64,000 nucleotides of DNA from Oxyruncus cristatus (taxonomy: Eukaryota; Chordata; Aves; Passeriformes; Cotingidae), in assembly GCA_013399855.1 (NCBI GenBank), contig VXAY01002085.1:831758-895757 (forward strand), read 5' to 3'. Shown here in pieces: positions 46,510-57,648 of this stretch (the stretch's first letter is position 1; each line of letters opens with the position of its first letter). Both the position numbers and the translations under genes were made by a program. The notes beneath the pieces are model-generated. The model had not been told where the DNA came from. It saw only the letters and a program-made list of their open reading frames with translations, and searched no databases.

Positions 46510-49500
46510 GTATCTGGTAAGTGGCCCATTCAAATTAAATGAATATTACCATAATGTGTGCTTAGACATGCCAGATAATTCATATTGGAAAAAATACTTG
46601 ATTGTAAGCTGTCAATTAACATAAACTGGAGAATTACAAAAGTCTTGGGTAGAATCCTAGAAGTTGGTGTAAAATTAGTCTGTATATCTAGAAAAAAAAC
46701 ATGACAGTTCTGTCATAACAGAAAAGACAGATGTGAAAGAAAATATAAACTACCAGTAATAATAGTACAAGTTTGTCCATTATGAGGCATCTGCATCTGA
46801 AACAGGTTGCTTGGTTTTCATTCTATTTAAGGAAAAGTGGTAGCTGAAATGAAAATGTTTTAGAATGGTGTGACATGAATAAAGGTCTAGAGGATTAACA
46901 GAAACTGAGAGGATTAAAATTTTTACCACAGAGAAAGAGAGATGATCATGCAGGCTGTGTTTGTATCAGCTGTTCATTGAAATCAGTTACTCCTGATTCA
47001 ACAGCAGCAGATGAATAGGTAAAAGTTGATGGCTCTGCTGTTCCTCATGTTTCTGTTGGATGTGATTCATGGCATTAATATAAGATTAAGCTGGATACTT
47101 GGGCCAAATGGCTATATGCATATGGTTTCAAGTCCTCTGATGAAAGCTTATTCAGTAAATTTTTGTTTCCTTGGCTACACACGCTTCCTCATATCTACTG
47201 GGGAAACTGCATATGGATGACTAGCACGTTATTGGATCTGTGTATTTCCACCACCTTTATAACCCGTGTAGAAGTAAAACCTCAGTTCTGTTCGTGGTCT
47301 TGCTGTTGCTAACTCGTGTTTCAACATGACAGTGTATGGTGGCTGCTGCCCCACCCAACTCTCCCCTTCAAGTTTTCTGTGTCCAGACAGAAGCATCAGA
47401 GTGGAGTGTTCATCCTTCGATTGCAGCAACTAACGCAGAACACTGAGTTGCCAGTTCTGTTATACTTCCAGTTTGAAAAGTAAAACAGCAGTTGCTAGAT
47501 CTGGCTTTCTAGTGATTTAGTTGAAGTACTGTCCGGGATTGTGCAAAAATGTTTGGCAGCAAGGGAACAGTTCAGGTCCCCTGCCATGAACCGGTCTTTG
47601 TCATCCTTGCTTCCAATTTCCAGAGCCTTCATTTCTGTTTGAAGGGGAGGTGAGGGGGAAACTGTTCTCCGGCTGAATTTTACAGGCCATGACATCACTA
47701 AGTGGTCTCTGGAAGGGCCACTGGAAGAACAGTTCTAGGTTTTATGAGTTGTAAGCTGAAAGATGTTGAGTGCAGTACTTGCCACTTTTATATCACACAA
47801 GAACCACTTCGAGTTGTCAGAGTAGCTCAAGAGCCTTGTTATTGGCATGTGAACAAAATCTGTGGCGAGGTATCCAGTGGTTGTGTGACCATGGCCCAGT
47901 TCACAGCCTGTTGTCCTCACTGAGCAGGAGACAACATCTGGGTTTTGTGGTGAAATTCCTGTTTAACCTCTTCACAAGGGAATATGTGCATTAGAGCAAA
48001 GCTGCTCTGCAAACACTGTCTGCAAACCAAATGCAGAAAATGGAGATAAGGGCAGGTTTCTCTTCAAAACCATGGTATTGCTTTATTTTAGATTGCTAAT
48101 GTAGAGATGTCTCTAAATCTGTAGAGTTGAAGAAATTAGAGGTAAATCTTAAAATAGTTATTTTAACATTTTTCATTATACAATGGAAAAAAAATTGAGT
48201 GTAAATGGAAGTTAATAAATTGAAAACTTGTTGTCTTGAGATATAATTGAGGCCAAAAGCTTAGCAAGATTCAATGAAGGATTAGACACATATGTGGATA
48301 ATAAAATCATTCACTGTTATTTCACATAGAATAATTTTCTTTTTTTAGACAAGATTTAAGCCTTAAAAATTCTATTAACTGATAGGGATTATGAAACTTC
48401 ACCTCTTGGCAGATTATTTCATTCCTAGATGTTACAGAGTTTATTTTTACATATTCTTATTCATGACTGACTTACAGAATGCAGAGCTTGACTGGTTATG
48501 TATTTTATACATGTAGTGTAGTATGAGAGTTGATATTCTGACATGCACTTTACTGTGTCAAGATAAGTGTATCAAGTTTTATCAATACTGAAAATTTTGA
48601 TTACAAACTGAAACTAATTTTTGAGACATACAGCCTAAAATGTGAACCTTGTTCTCAATATTCTGAAATAGTTTGTATATGATTCCTTATGTTTCTTCCC
48701 CAGCTCTCTAAACATCATAGCAATTACTCTTGTGGACAAATCAAAAAATAATAAAGTTGCTGCAGTTTCTAATCCTGCAGAGTTTACATTAGCAGGGCAT
48801 ATATTTCTACCAAATGCTTTGCTGCAGCTTAAAAAGATACAGTTTTTAACCTGATATCTCTTGATTTCTGTGTGCGGAGTTTTCTACCCTGAGAATTCTA
48901 GATACTGGCTCCCTAAGAACTATACTGCTGGTAGTTTTGTTTTCACAGATTGGTTTGATCTAAGTAAAAATTTGAAAGTTTAAAGTTAAATGGTCTCCCA
49001 GAACGGCAAATTAATGTAGTAAAATGTATTTAAATCAGTCATAATTTGGGAAATTTTTTAAGAATTATGTATTATACATATTCTAATTACTTCAATAGTA
49101 TTCTACAAGTATGAAATCTCTTGTGTATACCTTGTATAACATTTTTAGCTTTTTATTCCTCAATGAAAGAACATAAAAGTAACAGAATGAAATTTCATCA
49201 TAACCTATCAAAGGAGTGAGGTATAAACAAAAGTCAGAAGGCAAGAACTTGCTACTCACTAAAAATTAAATGTTGCAGGGAGAGAAATCTTGGGGTTTGA
49301 GCACTCAGGAATAAAAACAAAAAACAGATGTCCTGTGAGTTTTGTTCTTATACTTTTACCCGATAAGTCACTCTGCCTTCTTAACCCTCTATCATCACTG
49401 CAAAACACTTTAATTTATTATAAGTGTATATTTTAACTTAGTGCAAATTAATATACTTTATTTTATTGGAAAGGAGAATACACAGATGAAAATTCCACTG

Positions 49501-50168
49501 TTGTTTAATTTTCCATTAATCTTTGAATGTGACAAGTTGGTTGGACATTTCTGCTACTGATCTGCACCAAAATGTCAAAAAGCAAAACCTTACTATGGGA
49601 TGAATAACAGGAACACATGGTTAACCTACTCACCTTAGACAACTATCTACAAATATATTAGCAACTGATCCCAGTTTCTGTGTGTGAATAGGCTTAGCAA
49701 ATACCTTAATTAAAAAAGCATGATGTCAAAGGTTAGCTAAAAGATTAAAATTCATAATTTTGACTTATAAAATAGGGGTAGCAAGTATGTTTTGGGTTTG
49801 GAAGCTTAGTTATTTGTGGTTTTGTAATTAAATATTACATATTGGACATTTAGCTGACTAAAAGCAAAGTTTTGTATGTGTTGTGCTTGTCTCATGAATT
49901 TTATGCTATCTTATTTTCATTTATCTACTCATTTCCCTCTCTGGAAATACTATCATATCGATTAAATGTCCTGAGTAAGACATGCCAGCTCTTACTATTG
50001 AAGAAAAATCTGTGGTGAGGGAAATAGAATTGCAGCGTGTAAGAAACATGAACAATGTTAATGGACTTAACTAATAATAAATCTTACTGAATACTTGGTG
50101 TTACCTCTTCTTAATCAAGATACTAATCTGCGAGTTTCCACCATCATCACTGTCAATTGGTACTAGTG

Positions 50169-50202
50169 TTTATTATTATTATTATTTTTATTATTATTAT
50201 TT
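50169..50202 (+). repeat. (TTA)n microsatellite
   Basis: TTA/ATT units with one interruption in the middle. Confidence 0.9.
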
Positions 50203-51804
50203 CTGTGTTATAGTTCCTGCAAAAAATGGAACTGATGTAATTGTCCCTCTGATGTAGTTTTTGACCACACTTGGGGAAAAAAGCACAGAAACTGCTAAAC
50301 TGCACAGTAGTAAATAAATCCATCAACAAAAATAACAAATTCCTTAACTAGAGTTGAGTTTGTCCAGAGAAGCACAAAATGAGTCGAAAGGGAAGAGTTG
50401 ACTGTACCACTCTTCAACTGCTTGTTCCTGTTTGATGAAAGCTTCCCAGGATCTAACTGCAAAACTGGGGACTTCAACTGTAAGTGCTTTGGGAAACTGC
50501 TCTCTATCATCCAGGGATCCTTTATAGTTCTTGTTGTAGTATAATCCATATTTCATTGCAACACTAAATGTCTCTGTAGGTCACTTGGAAGAAGCGCACA
50601 CCACAAAGAAACACAGGGAAAATTAGCAATGCAGAATAAATCAGTGCAAGGAGGAAAGAGCTCAGAGATGTCATTATCTGGTCATTGTATGGCCTCTAGC
50701 TGAGAACTTATTAAAGAGAGAGGCCAATCAGTACATGTAACCAGCATTATTAATTATGATTACGATAATTATAACAATAAAATTATTTCTGAATACATAA
50801 CTGCAATTTCTATTTATATTCTATAGAATATGTTCAAAGGAAATAGAATATATGTCAATTAACTTTGGAAGCATGTTACTGAAAAATATCCTTCAGTTAT
50901 AAATAAGCATATACTTCCTGAAGAATTCCTTCAGTGATTGCATAAATCATTATCATCACTTAATTTGTACCTCTTTTATGCTGAAACATGAAAATAGAAT
51001 ACTAATCTTTATTTCTGCAGTTGCCTTGGGGAAAAAAAAAAAAAAAGATACCGGAAAACTTTTCAAAATTAAATTCAGAACATGTCTTTGATACATTCAT
51101 GTAGGTCTTCATGCATTGAATATACTGAACTTCTTGTTTTGCTCTTTGGTGTAATGTTGTGACTTACAGTTGCTAGGGAATAGAAAGCTCAAAATCAAAA
51201 CTCAAGATCAGCACAACCTGTTTTGCAAACACATTATTCAGATCTTAGTTTCTGATTTGTCTGTCTTTAATGGTTGACAAAGACTTCTTTCGAATGTGGA
51301 ATGTACTTGTCGTATATACCATCCATTCATTACAGGAAGCATAAAAATAAAAAATGAATATATATATATATTAATTATTTTGTCAATGCTATTTGACATA
51401 CTGATATGTTTTCCCCCAGTTCAGTGGTCAAAGAAGAGGAATGTGTCAAATTGTGTCACAGGACATCATACGAAGAGTAGCTGTCTTGTGACAACTTGAT
51501 GAGACTCCATCATAGTGATACTGTTATAGAGACAAGATAAGGATTAGAGTAAAATCAAAACACTAGCATGCTGGAGAATATCAAGGAAATGAACAAAAAC
51601 AATGTCGAGGTTCTATAAAATAAAGACAGAATTCTAGCTGAACTATACACATCTGTATTCAAATATTGCTCTGCCTTTCTATATGACTCTTGTTTAGGAT
51701 ATGCTGCTGTATAAGTATCTTGTAAACTAAAAACAGTTGCAAAGCTGGAAAACTGTTAATCATTCAGTGTGCTGTACTTTCCACAAGATCTAACAAAATA
51801 AAAT

Positions 51805-51850
51805 CTATGAGGAAATGAACTGTGGTAGTTTAGTCTGGAGAAGAGGAGGT
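51805..51850 (+). mobile_element. Probable ancient CR1 remnant
   Basis: CTATGAGGAAATGAACTG followed by TTTAGTCTGGAGAAGAGGAGG matches the most conserved stretch of CR1 ORF2 (encoding YEE...LFSLEKRR) seen in the other copies. The flanks show no further clear similarity, so only a short highly diverged piece is supported. Confidence 0.5.
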
Positions 51851-53586
51851 ATAACGTGGATGTGATAACAACAAGCGCAAAGACAAAAGAAAGAAACCAC
51901 TGGCCATGAGCCCTTCGGAGCAGGACAAACATTAGCAACCAGACTTAAGCCAAGAAAAATTTGGAATATAACATAACAAAATGTTTCTAAGAGTAAGAGA
52001 AGTTAATACTCAAGGCAGTCCACAGAATTCCTTTCAGAAGCTTCTAAGAGAAAATGAGGCAAGCTCCAGCTCCATCCATATGTCTCAACGATTCCTTGAT
52101 ACAGTTCTATAACATAAGCTTTGATAACTACATAGTTGTTATGTATTATAAGAGTTTCCTCTTGAGATATTTCACTACAGATGTGTGTTGATACCAAATA
52201 AATGGTTTCTAATAATCCTCAATGTTGGTGACTATTACTTGTGACCAGCTCTGGGAAAAGCAGAAATGATTGAGTGTAAAAAATGTAGCACAATGACACA
52301 TTTTATTCTGCTCTGAATTTCTGTTAGAATTCCATTTATCCATTATTTATTGTTTGCTTAGGCACAGCTGATACTGGCTTTCTGGAATAAAATTGTACAT
52401 GATTTCTCTGACTAGTAAAGAGTATGAGTAAACAGCAGTACAAATACAGTCAGTAGTTAAGCTTCACTGAAATTCTATTCAAATTCAGTAGAGATTATTG
52501 GAACTGACCTTTTTTATCTTGCAAAAGCAAATTGTTCAACTAGATTAGAATCAGACTGGTAAATCCTGAAGGTCAAAATGTATATCTGGTATGGATGTTT
52601 GACAGATACGATATGTCAGGCAATAGAATAATGGAATCATAGAATATTCTGAGTAATCTGTGCACCTGTTTTTTTTTCTTTACTTATAATTGTACTGAAA
52701 TGAAATTTAATTAGTTCATTAAATAATTAAATTGGTATTTAAAAGAATAGTATTTATGTTTAGATATAAAAAATGCTTTATTAAAAAAAAAAAAAAGTGT
52801 AGGTTCCATAGCTCAAGAAATAACATGATTTCCCTAAAGGAAAAAACAATTTCCTTTACAAAGTAGTCAGATATTTCCTTATAAATATCTAGTATTAACT
52901 GCACAGAACTAGGCTATCATTTGTACTCAACATAAAGGATAGCAAAGGGAAAATTGAACCTTAATAAGGACCATTGCATTAAAAATCAAACATGGTTATG
53001 ATCGGTATTGCAGTAGAAACAGGAATTATCAAATATAGTTTTGTTCTGAAACTGATGTCTGATTCAAATTGTAATAGATTTAAATATAACTCTCTATGGA
53101 TACATCTACAAAATATGCTAAAGATAGACACAAGCCAGACTTGAGTACAACTCACTGTAAAGTCATCCTGTTCAAATTACCCTGGATAAGTTCTGGAGCT
53201 TGATGTAGATGAAAGCAACCCGGGGCCTCCATTTCAGCTTCACCAAAACCACTGGGTGCAAGACCTTTAGCGCTTTAGTTAATATTTTATAATAAATATG
53301 AGCCAGAGGAACTGACAGTGATTTAAAAAAACAAACAACTTGGATTTTTTTTCCCCAGGGAAGCAAATTCTTTTTTTTTTTTTAACATTATTTATCGGAA
53401 ATAAACCCGCATGAAATGAATAAGTAATAATTAATGAAATGTTTATTTCTTAGAGTAGTGAAAGAATTTTAAATTCTTTTTTTTTTTCATTTAAAGTTCT
53501 CCCAATATAACACTTGAATTTTAAATAATATTGCTGTTATAAATGCATTTCTGTCTCCTTAGATTAATTTTTAAACCTTTATTCAG

Positions 53587-53615
53587 GCAATGTCCAGCTT
53601 TGAAACTAACTCCAG
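53587..53615 (+). other. Candidate 29-nt micro-exon (speculative)
   Basis: A 29-base segment lies between a pyrimidine-rich acceptor ending TTATTCAG and a perfect donor consensus CAG|GTGAGT. In one frame it would encode AMSSFETNS. No gene around it is recognisable, and such pairs occur by chance in long sequences. Confidence 0.15.
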
Positions 53616-54674
53616 GTGAGTTTGGGATGCCAGCGCTCACGTAAATAATCTGTCAATATTCTAAGTGAACTTTACTCAGTTGCCAGAACAGTTTTGCCTC
53701 CTGTGGTGTCCCCCTCTGTGGAGGAGATCTGGAAGGCAGAAGACGTTCCTGCCAGTGCAGACTGGTTGCCTGCTTGGGCAGCCCCCCTAGGACTGCTCCG
53801 TATGTGGTGTCACTGACTGAGTCGAAGGACTGCTCTGTACAGGGAAAGGCGCTCAGAAAAATCGTTCTGAATTAGTTATTACAGTTATATGACTAATATG
53901 TGTTGAACCCCTGACTGGACAGCCTCATAGAAAATTGTAACGACCTTAATTCGATTTGGCTTGATTTACTTTGGAAGAGATTTAGACTCATTCAATTAAA
54001 CCCTGTTTAGTTTTCATTATAGCTTTCACACTGGGATTTTATGCAGTTTAACTAAACTGCTTGTTGTTTACTCAGTGTGTTAACTGGAATTAAGCATCTA
54101 GAATTACCCTGTATAGAAGATATGTAAATGAAATCAGAAAAATTTATAGTATCATTGTTTCAGATACTGATATCTGAAAGGGTCAGACATTACCCCCCCA
54201 AATGTACACATGTACATACATACGTAGAGATAAGTAAAAAATGTCAGGTTGCTTTTGGACAGTTTTATTAAAAGAATTCTTCAGAATTTATCAAAATAAT
54301 ACAATTTAAAAAATTTCAAATTTGGTGAAAATACTGGTTTTGACTAATCCTAATTCATGAATTCTTTTTTTGGAGACAGTTTGAACTTGTGTTTAAATAT
54401 GTTTAATGAGGAAAAATTAGAAAACCTGATAGTGATTCTGATACTCTGCATTTCATTCACTGGCATGAAAGAAATTCAAGGTAATCATAAACTCAGCATA
54501 TGCTTGTTTTTACTTAATTTTCTTTGTGATGATCTGAAATATGCTAAGAATCACAGAAAATTATCTGTTTCCTTTGATACATTATTCAAAAATTCAATCT
54601 TCAATTTTCTACAGTGCTGAAAGTGTTCACACATTTCACAGAATCCATTTCAATTTGAAAATTAGCAAATAATT

Positions 54675-54714
54675 TCCCTTCCCTTCCCTTCCCTTCCCTT
54701 CCCTTGCCTTCCCG
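54675..54714 (+). repeat. (CCCTT)n microsatellite
   Basis: About seven CCCTT units. A second, shorter array of five or six units lies at about 54819-54846, as part of the duplicated block. Confidence 0.93.
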
Positions 54715-54926
54715 CCCATTAGTGTTCATTTATGCATCAATGTCTTATCCTTCAGCTTGTCCTTTTCTGAAAACTCTCCTGTTGTTTATCNCAATTCGAT
54801 CATTAACACATCATGTCCCATCCCTTCCCTTCCCTTCCCTTCCCTTCCCGCCCATTAGTGTTCATTTATGCATCAATGTCTTATCCTTCAGCTTGTCCTT
54901 TTCTGAAAACTCTCCTGTTGTTTATC
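54711..54926 (+). repeat. Exact 80-bp direct duplication flanking a single N
   Basis: Bases 54711-54790 and 54847-54926 are identical over 80 bases (136-base offset) and both are preceded by CCCTT arrays. A single N stands at 54791, immediately after the first copy. This may be a real tandem duplication or an unmerged contig overlap. Confidence 0.95.
54791..54791. other. Single-N assembly gap
   Basis: One N exactly at the end of the first copy of the 80-base duplicated block. Confidence 0.95.
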
Positions 54927-56400
54927 CTTCTTATGGCCAAATTTAGTGCTTTCTTCTCCTTCCAGCTTCTTTACTCTCCTCATTTAGTTGACTCTCACTT
55001 TTCTCCCCAAGTCTCCCCACTGATGTTGACCAGACCAAACCAGTGCCTGGAATCACACAATCCGGTACTGTCTCTGCACAACAGATGGGCAGTAGGAAAG
55101 GAGCTTCCTGGCTCAAGCACCTCCAGATAATGAAGGATTTCTAGTCACGCATAGTCGGGTTGCTGAGGCTTTGACACTTTCCTGAAACCTGCAGTTCTGA
55201 GTCAGGAAAGACTTCTGCTGAAAATGAGCTCTAACACAAAAGGCAGAGCTGGCTTTCTAAAACTAACCCTTGGAGGAAACACTGGAATCTGGTCTTAGGT
55301 CTCAGATAGCATTTGAGTATTTGTGTGCATGCTTATGCGAAGTAAATCTATAAAATGTTGGCAGGGCACTCTCTACTGGAATACTCTACTTCTGTATTAT
55401 GGATAAACGTTTCTGAGAAATCATGCTCTCTGCCCAGTCATTATTTGCATCATCAGGCCATGCTTACAAAGAAACAGTTTTTAACACATGTACTTATTAT
55501 AATCTGGGTTCTTTTGTGGGTGATGGCAAAATTATTGGTCCTGAAATCGTGCGTGAGAGTGTCTGAAAAGACTGCATGAAATAGTTGTTCTGAGGTGTTA
55601 CTTACCATAGCAAAACACTATTATTGTACAACTTATGACTATCAATTTTTTTTTTCTGGAGTCACATGAGGTTCTAAATTTGATGCAGAAGGCATTCAAA
55701 TCTATTGAACAGAAGAGGATTTAAATACTGCTTAGTGGAAAAATACAAGGCAGTTGGCACAAGGTATCAATACCTCTACCTCTGTTTGCATTTTTACTCA
55801 CAGGTGCAACCTTATTAATTAATGAGCATCTTCCATATCACTCTTGGACTGTTTATAGCAAAGATTTAACATTAAAAGATACCACCTTATCATAGCCTGT
55901 TATAATTATTGCTGCTAATAAAAACTGCATGAGACAAACACACCCATTTTGGTGGCCAATTTTTTTTTTTTGGCTTCAAAAATATTTTTTTCAGGTCCTT
56001 AGGTTTGGTCTAACAGACAAGACTTTCTGCTGCTCATCTCTTCCAGCTGAGCAGCATGTTGTTCACCTGCAGCCCCAGCAGTGAAGCGCTGATAAAGATT
56101 TTCTGTCACTGCCACTTCCACTCATGAAGAAGGAGAGGAACTGTCACACTTGGTCATTGTGAGAAGCCTTAAACTCCCACAGTGGAAGCATCTATTTATG
56201 CAGCAATGAACATTAGTATGGATATCCCTGGTAGATGATCTGTTCTAGGGGTTAGAAATAGACAAAGCAATTCAGATTCCTACAGAAAATATAAAAGTGT
56301 ATAAGTACACAGGAAGTTAAGAGGGATCAGGAAGAAGATCCTAAGCATGAAATACACTATAATGGAAAATTGGAGTTAAAGAACATATGGTTGCCACAGT

Positions 56401-56432
56401 TTTGTTTTGTTGTTTTTTGTTTTTTTTTTTTT
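56401..56432 (+). repeat. G/T-only low-complexity tract
   Basis: TTTTG-type units and a final T run. Confidence 0.85.
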
Positions 56433-56643
56433 AATTAGGCTCTTGAAGTTAACTGAAATAGGAAACTTCAACTAAGCTTGTCTCTGAAGTGTTAATTTGT
56501 TGAAACACAAGTTCCCCACTATTCTGTGATTCTATTCAGTGGTATACAAAAGAACAAGACCCATCATACAGAATAACACAGGAGTGAGTTGAGATTTGTG
56601 ACCCTTTATGGGTCAGGAATATAGCTTAGTTTCCTTGACCATT

Positions 56644-57648
56644 TTTGGTGGGTTGACTCTGGTCAGATGCCAGATGCCCAGCAAAGCCATTTTGTCATCT
56701 CAGCTGGATGGGAAAGAGAAATATAATGAAAGGTTCATGGGTCGAGATGTGAGTGACCACTCACATGGGTGAGTGGTCTCTCTCTCGTCAGTTACTGTCA
56801 TGGGCAAAACACCTGACTTGGGGAAATTAATTTAATTTATCATTAATCAATTCAGAGTAGGATAATGAGAAATAAAATAAAAAAAAAATAAAAAAAACTC
56901 CCCCCCATTCCTCCCTCCCTCCTTTCCAGGCTTAAATTTAATCCCTATTTCTCTGCCTGCATTCCCCACTAGGAAAGTAGATTATGGTCAGTTCATGATG
57001 TTGTCTCTCTCACTCCTTTCTCCTCAGTGGCAGGACTTCTCACACTCTTTCCCTGCTCCAGGCAGAGGTCCCTCCCACAGAAGACAGTCCTCCGTGAACT
57101 TCTTTAATGTTGGTCCTTCCCATGAGCTGCAGTACCTCACAGACTGCTCTAGCATGTGTCCCTCCCATGGGATGCATTCCTTCAGGAACAGACTGCTCCA
57201 GTGAGGGTCCCCCACAGGATCACAAGTCCTGCCAGCAAATGTGTTCCAGCATGGGTTCCTCTTTCCACGGGTCCACAGGTCCTGCCAAGAGACTACTCCA
57301 CCGTGGGCTTCAGGTGTCCATCTGTTCTGGCACTGGAACCTGCAAGGGCCGCAAGTGGATCTCTGCTCCACTGTGGAGCTCCACAGGCTGCAGGGGCACA
57401 GCTGCCTCACCATGGTCTTCATCACGGGTTGCAGATGAATCTCCGCACCAGTGCCTGGAGCATCTCCTCTGGCTCCTTCTTCACTGACCTGGGTGTCTGC
57501 AGAGCTCTTGTTTTCACATATCCTCACTTCCCTCACCTCTGGCCACGGGGGACATGGGGGAAGCTTCTGGCAGCTTCTCACAGAAACCACCTCTCTAGCC
57601 CCTCTCCTACTACGAAACCCCAAAACCTTGCCACACCAACTTAATACA
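56644..57648 (-). mobile_element. Solo endogenous retrovirus LTR (copy B, minus strand)
   Basis: About 1005 bp, same family as 27348-28194. The plus strand begins with a mutated TGTGGTGGGTTGAC terminus (TTTGGTGGGTTGAC) and ends CCAACTTAATACA. It is bounded by CCATT (56639-56643) and TCATT (57649-57653), a 5-bp target duplication with one mismatch, as expected for an ERVL-type insertion of some age. The polyadenylation signal is mutated to GATAAA (complement strand, near 56843). About 126 bases around the TATA box of copy A are missing. An open frame of 199 codons runs on the minus strand through most of the LTR (57623 to 57024), including five degenerate internal repeats. No retroviral genes adjoin it. 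Confidence 0.9.
57068..57305 (-). repeat. Minisatellite-like internal repeats of the LTR
   Basis: Five degenerate units beginning GTCC(C/T)TCCC or similar on the plus strand at 57068, 57113, 57158, 57207 and 57255, spaced 45-51 bases. Units share a GTCCTN(C)CAG-like and a CTGCTCCAGC-like part. Copy A of this LTR has only a remnant of the array. Confidence 0.8.

Larger units (their letters stand above)
46510..56643. other. Mostly unique AT-rich DNA, no gene recognised
   Basis: About 10 kb. A GC-richer stretch at about 47240-47950 and another at about 53690-53870 are unexplained. Simple repeats occur at 50169-50202 and 51359-51371. A duplicated CCCTT-rich block lies at 54675-54926, a CR1 remnant at 51805-51850, and a possible tiny exon at 53587-53615. 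Open frames are short and unrecognised. Confidence 0.5.

Noticed and set aside
52630..52660. AATCATAGAATATTCTGAGT as another CR1 or SINE end.
   Set aside because: Only about 25 bases match and no element body follows on either side.
56518..56540. ATTCTGTGATTCTATTC as a CR1 tail.
   Set aside because: Two near-octamers without any adjacent CR1 sequence can arise by chance.
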